From JAWVZB01 sp033722375 (GTDB lineage: Bacteria > Actinomycetota > Nitriliruptoria > Nitriliruptorales > Nitriliruptoraceae), in NCBI GenBank assembly GCA_033722375.1, contig JAWVZB010000092.1, forward strand, positions 1 to 12,388: DNA of 12,388 nt, in the 5' to 3' direction. Both the position numbers and the translations under genes were made by a program. Position 1 is the stretch's first letter. Every line of letters starts with the position of its first letter. Below, in pieces: positions 6,506 through 11,838 of the stretch. The notes under the pieces were generated by a model that did not search any database, was not told the origin of the DNA, and saw only the letters and a program-made list of their open reading frames with translations.

Positions 6506-6931
6506 ATGCGATCACCAGCCTTCCTCACCGCCGCCTCCATCGCCGTCTTCGCGGTGATCCTGACCGGATGCGGTGGCACCGCCGATGCCGCGGACGCGCC
6601 CGGGGGCGAGGCGCCGATCGCCGGCGCTTGCCACGTGGACCACCCCGACTGCGTCGACACGGGCGTCGACCCCGAGGCCACACCGGACGACCTCGGTGAC
6701 GAGTTCCCCGTCGACGACGCCGAGAGCGCCGCCCAGTCTCTGCTCGGTGCCACCGAGAGCGACCTGTCCGACGACGTGCGGATCGCACGTCGGGGCGACG
6801 AGTCGTTCATGCTCACCGAGGACTACGTGATCGGCCGGATGACGGTGGAGCTCGACGATCGGGACGGTGTGTACGTCGTCACCGCGGTCACGGTCGAGCT
6901 CCCCGAGGGGCCTGTCACGTTCCGGGACTGA
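6506..6931 (+). CDS. Small secreted lipoprotein, function unknown
   Basis: 141 residues with a lipoprotein signal: MR at the N-terminus, a hydrophobic core 6-19 and lipobox LTGC with C22 as the lipidated cysteine. After a short Asp/Ala/Gly-rich linker comes GACHVDHPDCVDTG with C42 and C49, which could form a disulfide or bind metal. The C-terminal part (about 85-141) has alternating hydrophobic/charged strands (GRMTVEL, GVYVVTAVTVEL) suggestive of a small beta domain. Start ATG 6506 has AGGAG (6491-6495) ten bases upstream. The 3' end overlaps the convergent ferredoxin-like gene by 17 bp. No family recognised; surface-anchored by inference. Confidence 0.75.
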   Translation: MRSPAFLTAASIAVFAVILTGCGGTADAADAPGGEAPIAGACHVDHPDCVDTGVDPEATPDDLGDEFPVDDAESAAQSLLGATESDLSDDVRIARRGDESFMLTEDYVIGRMTVELDDRDGVYVVTAVTVELPEGPVTFRD

Positions 6932-7814
6932 CCTGCTCGAAGCGCACGTCGCGATAGCGGGGCGGCGTGCGGGGCTGGTTGGCACGACAGGTGAGCTGCT
7001 GGGGCTGGTCCGCGGGCTCGATGGAGAACCGGACCTCCCAGCGCTCGTCGTGCCGCCGGAAGGTCGCGCGGCCCGCCTCGTTGCTGCTCGCGAACGCTTC
7101 AAGTTCGAGCGCATCGATGCCATCGCAGGAGAGCTCGCGGCGCAGAAGCACCTCCGCCGCCTGCGCCGCGAACGGCATCGTGGACCGACCGCGATAGTGC
7201 GGGAGACTGAGCCGCCCCGTGGCGGCCAGCGCGGCCACGAGCGCGGCGTCCTCGGCGGCGATCCGCCCGTAGTAGACCCCGACGGGCAACCAGAGGACGT
7301 TGGCGGCGAACCGGTCGCCGCCGATGTGCGACACCTCCCAGGCCCCGTCGCCAGCCGCCGCCGCGAACGCTTCGGCCACGGGGCGACCCATCTCGGCACA
7401 GCACGCATCGTGCTTGCCGTTGGTGCACGTCAGGAGGAGCGGACCGTCCACCGGCTCGCCGCCGACCGGCTCGTCGGCCGCCAGCACATCGAGGTCGAGG
7501 TCGAGGAGCTGTTCCGGATCGTCGAACTCGACCCTCCGCAACCAACCCGCGGCGGAGGAGCACAGGTAGGCCGTCCGAGGATCGTTCTCCACTCCACCGC
7601 CCCGGCGGATGAGGAGCGGGCGGGCCCCCGCACGCCGGATGCGCGCCTTCAGCTCCGCCCCGAGGTCGGCACCGAGGTTGCTCTCCGGCAGCGCGTCACG
7701 GCCCCACGGGCCCGGCTGCTCGATCAGCACCCAGCGTCGAACGGTGGACGCCGTGCCGTGCAGTGGCTCGCGCCGGTCGCGTGAGTGACGGGCGCAGCTG
7801 AAGCGTTCACTCAT
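6915..7814 (-). CDS. Sucrase/ferredoxin-like (Suc/Fer) thioredoxin-fold Fe-S protein
   Basis: 299-residue member of the Suc/Fer family, whose yeast member Apd1 is a thioredoxin-like [2Fe-2S] protein with two Cys and two His ligands. The central motif LLTCTNGKHDACCAEMGRPV supplies C130, C138 and C139, with C-x8-C between C130 and C139. HIGGDRFAANVLWLPVGVYYG (from 163) is the second conserved block. Here the position of the second histidine of H-x3-H is Asp (D167), so the ligand set may differ. Extra cysteines are C7, C85, C230 and C276. The N-terminal CARHSRD and GTASTVRRWVLIEQPGPWG (from 20) are typical of the family. The ATG at 7814 overlaps the oxygenase stop by 8 bp, so the two are co-translated, and electron transfer to the oxygenase or peptide is plausible. 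Last gene of the cassette. Confidence 0.85.
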   Translation of the reverse strand: MSERFSCARHSRDRREPLHGTASTVRRWVLIEQPGPWGRDALPESNLGADLGAELKARIRRAGARPLLIRRGGGVENDPRTAYLCSSAAGWLRRVEFDDPEQLLDLDLDVLAADEPVGGEPVDGPLLLTCTNGKHDACCAEMGRPVAEAFAAAAGDGAWEVSHIGGDRFAANVLWLPVGVYYGRIAAEDAALVAALAATGRLSLPHYRGRSTMPFAAQAAEVLLRRELSCDGIDALELEAFASSNEAGRATFRRHDERWEVRFSIEPADQPQQLTCRANQPRTPPRYRDVRFEQVSPGT

Positions 7815-9030
7815 CGGCGGCGGGCTCAGCGACGAGAACGCCCTCTCGGATCAGCCGGCGAACCAGGACCAGCCGGGACTCGAGGGCGAGGGTCGTGTCG
7901 ATATCGCCGACCCGGAGGCGCCGCCCCGACAGGAGGTCCCGGACCGCGTCTGCCGTGACGAGGGGCAGCCGTACGGTGCGGTCGCCGAGGAGGAGCTCGA
8001 CGTCGTCGTCGGCACGGAGCCGGGCGACGACGTGCTGGCGCCGGCGGACGACGGTGTCCGCACCCACCGCGTCGAGCTCCAGCAGCTGGCGGAGCTGGCC
8101 GGCCAGGGGCGGTTGCCGGGAGCGCCAGAAGCGGTCAGCGGCGCGTTCGGCGAGCTCGTCGGCATCCTGGGCAGCCAGCCACGCCGCCGCCTGCTTGAGC
8201 ACGGTCTCGAGATCGGGGGCGAGCGCGCGCGGGTCGTTGGCGAACCCGACGGGAAGGGCATCGCGGAAGTCGCGCTGCTCGCCGGCGTCCTCCAGCGCTG
8301 CCGTGATCACGTCGTGCCAGCGGATGGTGCGGATGCCGATCGTGAGATGGACCGACGCGGACCCGCGCGTCTCGGCGGCGTGGGGTGTCCCCCGCGGCAG
8401 GTAGAGGCAATCACCCGGTGTCAGGTCCGTCTCCAGCACCAACGGTCCCGGCTCGTGCTCGTCGCTGGACCAGCCTTGGGATGCCAGCGGAACCTCGACA
8501 GCGGGCTCGTGCACCACCCAGTGCTTGCGACCGAAGGTCTGGAGCGCGAACACGTCGTGGGTGTCGTGATGCACGTTGAGGCCGCGGGCGCCCGGAGGCG
8601 TCACGTACGCGTTCGCCTGGACCGGGTGGCTGAGGAAGGTCTCGAGCTCGCGGCAGAACCGCGTCACCGGAGCCCAGTAGCGGTGCAGGCCCTGGAGCGC
8701 GATCGTCGCGCCGTCGTCGAAGAGTTGGAAGACGCGTCCGACGTCCGGCAGATCGGACAGGCGCTGGCCCCCCTGGGTCCCCGGTCTCGTGTAGGACGAG
8801 CGGGGCAGGGTCTGGCCGTTGCGAACGAGCCGGAACGCAGGCGCGCGGGGTGAGGTCTGGGTGAGGATCTCGTCGACATCGTCGAGCGACAAGAGATCGT
8901 CGGCATCGTCACCGGGGTGGAGGTGGAACCGCTGGTTCCAGTGCTCCTCGAGGAAACGATCGACGTCGCCGACACAGCGCGCCAGCGCCGGCCCCCGCTG
9001 CGACCGGCCAGCGGGAGCGTTCGAGCTCAC
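7807..9030 (-). CDS. JmjC/cupin_4 Fe(II)/2-oxoglutarate-dependent oxygenase
   Basis: 407-residue oxygenase of the cupin_4 family, which in bacteria includes the ribosomal protein L16 arginine hydroxylase YcfD/RoxA. The family block AYVTPPGARGLNVHHDTHD (141-159) continues into VFALQTFGRKHW and carries the H-x-D of the iron triad (H154, D156). H217 in LPRGTPHAA is the distal histidine. The C-terminal region (about 345-405) looks like the winged-helix segment of ribosomal oxygenases. Start is GTG 9030-9028, immediately after the TGA of the upstream peptide gene (TGAGTG) and with no SD of its own, so translation probably depends on the peptide gene. The 3' end overlaps the ferredoxin gene by 8 bp. 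Product class is secure; the substrate (upstream Asp-rich peptide or a ribosomal protein) is inference. Confidence 0.88.
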   Translation of the reverse strand: MSSNAPAGRSQRGPALARCVGDVDRFLEEHWNQRFHLHPGDDADDLLSLDDVDEILTQTSPRAPAFRLVRNGQTLPRSSYTRPGTQGGQRLSDLPDVGRVFQLFDDGATIALQGLHRYWAPVTRFCRELETFLSHPVQANAYVTPPGARGLNVHHDTHDVFALQTFGRKHWVVHEPAVEVPLASQGWSSDEHEPGPLVLETDLTPGDCLYLPRGTPHAAETRGSASVHLTIGIRTIRWHDVITAALEDAGEQRDFRDALPVGFANDPRALAPDLETVLKQAAAWLAAQDADELAERAADRFWRSRQPPLAGQLRQLLELDAVGADTVVRRRQHVVARLRADDDVELLLGDRTVRLPLVTADAVRDLLSGRRLRVGDIDTTLALESRLVLVRRLIREGVLVAEPAADE

Positions 9031-9237
9031 TCAGCGGTCCGTACCGTCGGCGTCGTCGCCGTCGGCCGCATCTGCCGCGTCGCCGTCGGTGGCGTCGCCA
9101 TCGGTCTGATCAGTGGCGTCGCCGTCCTGCCCGTCGGCATCGGTGGCGTCGGCGTCGTCGGCGTTCTTCACGTCGGTCGAACCCGCGTGGAACGTGGTCT
9201 CGATGTCGTCGTCGCGTAGCTTCGTGCTGTCACTCAC
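9031..9237 (-). CDS. 68-aa Asp-repeat peptide, possible precursor of a modified peptide
   Basis: Short ORF from GTG 9237-9235 with GAGG (9250-9247) nine bases upstream. The N-terminal 26 residues (MSDSTKLRDDDIETTFHAGS and on) have normal composition and could act as a leader. Residues 27-68 are an Asp-rich repeat with Asp every two or three positions, mostly D-[AG]-D-[AG]-[TQA] pentads (DADAT, DADGQ, DGDAT, DGDAT, DGDAA) spaced by DQT or DAA, and no Cys. Its stop abuts the oxygenase start, so the two are coupled. The frame is open further upstream, but that region overlaps the divergent membrane-protein gene and has no better start. I do not recognise a named family. A metal-binding acidic peptide is the alternative to a RiPP-like precursor. 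Confidence 0.7.
   Translation of the reverse strand: MSDSTKLRDDDIETTFHAGSTDVKNADDADATDADGQDGDATDQTDGDATDGDAADAADGDDADGTDR
9034..9159 (-). repeat. Asp-pentad coding repeat
   Basis: Degenerate DNA repeat encoding residues 27-68 of the peptide. Units are D-x-D-x-x pentads (15 bp), interrupted by D-x-x triplets. Codons are nearly all GAC for Asp with GCC/GAT/ACC variants, so the repeat is conserved more at protein than DNA level. Confidence 0.7.
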
Positions 9238-9267
9238 CGGAAGGTGCCTCTCGTCTGTGAGCCACCC

Positions 9268-9273
9268 ACGGTA
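9268..9273 (-). promoter_or_regulatory. Candidate -10 element of the peptide/oxygenase/ferredoxin cassette
   Basis: TACCGT on the - strand fits TAnnnT, 30 bases before the peptide GTG, giving a leader of about 24 nt that includes the SD. No recognisable -35. Confidence 0.3.
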
Positions 9274-9394
9274 GTGGGGCGGCGCCGGTGCACCCCACCC
9301 GCTCCGGTGGCCATCGGACCGGGTTCTCTGCTGCCTCGGCCGGGACGCTCGTCCGCCCTCGGTCGGGCACGATGGCCCCGGCCAGGAGGACACG

Positions 9395-10006
9395 ATGAGG
9401 TGGTACGGAGAGCTCGCCGGTGCGCGGACGCGGCAGATCCTCGGCGATCTGCTGCTCGTGGGCTGGGTGTGGCTGTGGTGGCGGATCGCCACGCGGTTCC
9501 GCGACCTCGTCGCAGCCCTTGCGGAGCCCGGCGCCAAGATCGAGTCGGGCGGCACCAGGTTCGCCACGGGTCTCGGCGACGTGGCCGACCGCGTGGGTGA
9601 CGTCCCGCTGGCCGGTGAGGTGCTCCGCGCCCCGTTCGAGGCACTCGCTGACGCTGCCGGGGTCATCGCCGCGGCGGGAGAGACCCAGCAGCAGGTGGTG
9701 TTCGACCTGGCGTCGTGGTCCTTCTGGTTGCTGTTGGTCGTGCCGGTGCTGGCGATCGCGGTCCCCTACCTCAGTCACCGCGTTTCGCGAGCCCGGCAGG
9801 CGAGCATCGCCGCGCGGCTCCGCGAGACGGGTGACCTCCAACTCCTCGCCCTCCGTGCCGCAGCGAACCGTTCACTCAGCACGCTCGTGCGCGCCAGCGA
9901 AGCACCGGGCCGCGACCTTCTGGAGGGGCGACCCGAGGCGCTGGCACGCATCGAACTCCGGCACCTTGGATTGCGTACCCCGACCGGAAGCTCAGCCGAG
10001 GCGTGA
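9395..10006 (+). CDS. Two-TM membrane protein, function unknown
   Basis: 203 residues from ATG 9395, with AGGAGG (9384-9389) five bases upstream. A first Trp-rich hydrophobic segment (about 15-30, LGDLLLVGWVWLWWR) is followed by a long loop (31-105), a second segment (107-125) and a helical, basic C-terminal domain (128-203). The loop has GTRFATGLGDVADRVGDVP and a QQQ stretch before TM2. I recognise no named domain; similar two-TM hypothetical proteins occur in actinobacteria. It is divergent from the Asp-peptide cassette across a 157-bp gap, so the two could share a regulator, but nothing ties their functions together. Confidence 0.78.
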   Translation: MRWYGELAGARTRQILGDLLLVGWVWLWWRIATRFRDLVAALAEPGAKIESGGTRFATGLGDVADRVGDVPLAGEVLRAPFEALADAAGVIAAAGETQQQVVFDLASWSFWLLLVVPVLAIAVPYLSHRVSRARQASIAARLRETGDLQLLALRAAANRSLSTLVRASEAPGRDLLEGRPEALARIELRHLGLRTPTGSSAEA

Positions 10007-10089
10007 GGAGCCGACACGCAGGCCGGCGGCATCCGGGAGCGGTGGAGAAGACGCCGACAGTGGGGAAGACGGACGGACGGAGAGACAGA

Positions 10090-10105
10090 CGGGCGTCAGC
10101 GCCCG
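10090..10105. terminator. Short hairpin between convergent genes, possible terminator
   Basis: CGGGCG TCAG CGCCCG, a 6-bp stem with 4-nt loop, 32 bp after the stop of the 40-aa gene on the - strand and 84 bp after the membrane-protein stop on the + strand. No T-tract, so weak. The rest of 10007-10136 shows no gene. Confidence 0.3.
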
Positions 10106-10136
10106 GCTCGCGGGCTCGCTGGTGTCGCTCGCCGGG

Positions 10137-10259
10137 TCAGGCGGCGACGAGATCCTTGATCCGGACCTCTGGGATCCGGGTGTCGGCCTCTTCGTAGAGC
10201 TCCACGAGGTACAGCGTGTTGCGGCGGCCACGCAGCCGCTCCATCAACTTGCGGAACAT
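10137..10259 (-). CDS. 40-aa small protein, function unknown
   Basis: ATG 10259-10257 to TGA 10139-10137, encoding MFRKLMERLRGRR, NTLYLVELYEEADTRIPEV, then RIKDLVAA. GGAGAGG (10273-10267) lies seven bases before the ATG, an excellent SD. The protein has a basic amphipathic N-terminal helix (1-13), an aromatic/acidic centre and a mixed C-terminus; there is no TM segment or Cys. It sits alone between convergent and divergent neighbours. Support comes from the SD, from clean ATG/TGA ends and from a 274-bp upstream gap with candidate control sites. No family recognised. Confidence 0.6.
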   Translation of the reverse strand: MFRKLMERLRGRRNTLYLVELYEEADTRIPEVRIKDLVAA

Positions 10260-10533
10260 GCCTCGTCCTCTCCAGAGGTGGTGTCAGCAACCGTACGTTC
10301 CGGACCGTCCGGCCGGCCACGGCCCTCCGGTCAACCAGCCCCGGCCAGGGCAACTAGTCCACCCGAGTGGTTTCTGACCCACCCGAGAGGTGTGGTCACT
10401 GTTGGTGCCTGGCTGAGCACCGTCCGCACTCGCGACGGTTGCTCGCCACGTCGACCATGCCACATCGGCGGCCCGGAACCGAGCACCCCTGACGCGCTCG
10501 GTACGGTCGCGACCCCCAGCCGGAAAGCTTCCC
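10260..10533. promoter_or_regulatory. Divergent intergenic region with repeats and two candidate -10 sites
   Basis: The gap separates the 40-aa gene (-) from the coiled-coil gene (+). It holds the inverted repeat CCGGAC-c-GTCCGG (10300-10312), the palindrome GGCCGGCC (10311-10318) and two near-identical direct repeats CCACCCGAGTGG (10359-10370) and CCACCCGAGAGG (10379-10390), 20 bp apart. Candidate -10 hexamers read TACGGT on both sides: 10290-10295 on the - strand and 10502-10507 on the + strand. On the + strand GGAAC at 10475-10479 could be an ECF-type -35. None is verified. Confidence 0.4.
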
Positions 10534-11037
10534 GTGACCGACTTCGAGGACGCCCTCCGCTCCCGCCTCGACAGCAACGAACGGCTCGCCTCCGAACGTG
10601 CGAGGGCCGAGGAGGAGATGGACCGCGCCGCCGAGCGCGTTGCCGAGCAGCAGCAGCGCGAGGCGGAGGAACGCCGCGAGCGGCAGGACCAGCGACACGC
10701 GGAGCTGGCCGCGCGGCTCGACGACCTGGTCGCAACGATCCGCGACCAGGCCCCCGACATCGACGTCCGCGCCGGGTGGAGCCGCAGTGGAGAGGAGTAC
10801 CTCGCCAAGTTCACAACGACCCAGAAGCGACCCCGACGATCGCTGACGATCGAGCTCGACCGCGACGACGACGAGGTGCTCGCCCGGTGGCACTCCACCG
10901 TCGGCGACAGCCTCGAACTGTGGCACCTGCTCGAGTTCGACACCGAGATGCTCGAGGCGCTCGTGCTCCAGGTCGTCGACGACGGATACTGGACCTCCGC
11001 CAAGCGCCCGCCAGCGTTCCCGGGCGCCACCTACTGA
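10534..11037 (+). CDS. Coiled-coil protein of unknown function
   Basis: 167 residues from GTG 10534, with GGAAAG (10522-10527) six bases upstream. Residues 14-70 are a charged coiled coil (Glu/Arg/Gln-rich, with AEEEMDRAAERVAEQQQREA), and the rest (75-167) is a compact mixed alpha/beta domain with WSRSGEEYLAKF, RRSLTIELDRDDDEVLARW and a Trp/His-rich SLELWHLLEFD. No TM segment or signal peptide, so cytosolic. The stop is 11 bp from the next ATG and overlaps its SD, so it is co-translated with the SDR-like gene. No known family recognised; a structural or adaptor role is only a guess. Confidence 0.75.
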   Translation: MTDFEDALRSRLDSNERLASERARAEEEMDRAAERVAEQQQREAEERRERQDQRHAELAARLDDLVATIRDQAPDIDVRAGWSRSGEEYLAKFTTTQKRPRRSLTIELDRDDDEVLARWHSTVGDSLELWHLLEFDTEMLEALVLQVVDDGYWTSAKRPPAFPGATY

Positions 11038-11048
11038 GGAGCTCGAAG

Positions 11049-11699
11049 ATGCACGTGGTCATCGTCGGCGGACACGGCCAGGTCGCTCGCCACCTCGGTC
11101 AGCGACTGGCCGAGCGGGGCGACACCGTCGTCGGCGTGATCCGCGACCCCGCCCAGGCCCAAGACCTGGACGCGATCGGTGTCGAGCCGGCGCTCCACGA
11201 CCTCGAAGCCGACGACGCCGACCACCTGGCCACGATCGTGAGCGGGGCGGACGTGGTGGTGTTCTCTGCCGGAGCCGGACCCGGCTCGGGCGCGGCCAGG
11301 AAGGAGACCGTCGACTACGCCGGGGCGGTGCAACTGATCACCGCGGCAGAGCAGGCCGACGTGGATCGCTACGTGATGGTGTCGGCCATGGGGACCGACG
11401 ACCCGCCCGACGGCGACGACGTGTTCTCGGTCTACCTCCGCGCCAAGGCACGCGCCGACCGTGCGCTCATGGCGAGCGATCTGGCGTGGACGGTGGTGCG
11501 ACCGGGACGACTGACGGACGAGCGCGGAACAGGTCAGGTCCGTCTAGCACGCCACGTCGAGCGGGGCGAGATCCCACGCGAGGACGTCGCGGCCGTCATC
11601 GCCGAGGTCCTCGATCGACCCGACACCGCAGGACGCGTCTTCGAGGTGGTCGGAGGCACGACTCCGATCGACACCGCCCTCGACGCCCTCGTCACCTGA
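11049..11699 (+). CDS. NAD(P)-binding SDR-like protein (NmrA/YwnB type)
   Basis: Atypical short-chain dehydrogenase/reductase of 216 residues with an N-terminal Rossmann motif VIVGGHGQVARHL (4-16), a second-strand region VVGVIRDP (27-34), the S112 / Y129-x3-K133 catalytic set in VSAMGT and VYLRAKARADRAL, and WTVVRPGRLT (147-156) typical of the NAD(P)-binding_10 / YwnB group. It therefore probably binds NAD(P)H and acts as a reductase or a redox sensor; the substrate is unknown. The start ATG 11049 is decided by AGGAG (11037-11041), which overlaps the preceding gene's stop, with 7-base spacing. It is the last gene of the operon and ends at the hairpin array. Confidence 0.85.
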   Translation: MHVVIVGGHGQVARHLGQRLAERGDTVVGVIRDPAQAQDLDAIGVEPALHDLEADDADHLATIVSGADVVVFSAGAGPGSGAARKETVDYAGAVQLITAAEQADVDRYVMVSAMGTDDPPDGDDVFSVYLRAKARADRALMASDLAWTVVRPGRLTDERGTGQVRLARHVERGEIPREDVAAVIAEVLDRPDTAGRVFEVVGGTTPIDTALDALVT

Positions 11700-11719
11700 C
11701 CGCACTCCCCCGTGCGGTC
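11698..11719 (+). terminator. Hairpin at the end of the SDR-like gene
   Basis: GACCGCAC (11698-11705), TCCCCC loop, GTGCGGTC (11712-11719): an 8-bp perfect stem that begins on the stop codon. No T-tract follows. Confidence 0.6.
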
Positions 11720-11778
11720 GAGACCCGACGGTGGCCAGGCGACCGGCGCCTCGACCGCAACGTGGCCCGACCAGGAGA

Positions 11779-11809
11779 AGAGGCGGGGATCGTGATGATC
11801 CCCGCCTCT
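11779..11809 (-). terminator. 13-bp hairpin terminator, probably bidirectional
   Basis: AGAGGCGGGGATC (11779-11791) pairs fully with GATCCCCGCCTCT (11797-11809) around a 5-nt loop. On the - strand it lies 29 bp past the solute-binding protein stop and is followed by a T-rich TTCTCCTGG; on the + strand it could serve the SDR-like gene as a second terminator. Confidence 0.75.
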
Positions 11810-11818
11810 CCCGGGACA

Positions 11819-11838
11819 CCCCATCGGTAACGATGGGG
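11819..11838 (-). terminator. 8-bp hairpin next to the solute-binding protein stop
   Basis: CCCCATCG (11819-11826), GTAA loop, CGATGGGG (11831-11838) sits right after the TAG stop on the - strand. On the + strand the loop is a GNRA-type tetraloop. Together with the 13-bp hairpin it forms a tandem terminator. Confidence 0.5.

Noticed and set aside
8917..9219. Plus-strand open frame of 100 residues rich in Val/Gly opposite the Asp repeat
   Set aside because: It is the complement of the GAC-rich repeat (GTC = Val) and overlaps two better-supported genes; no SD.
9420..11699. A 759-residue open frame spanning the membrane-protein gene, the 40-aa gene and the SDR-like gene
   Set aside because: Only the last 216 residues (from 11049) resemble a real protein. 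The rest is Arg/Ser/Pro-rich, out of frame with genes that have their own SD sites, and an artefact of high GC and scarce stops.
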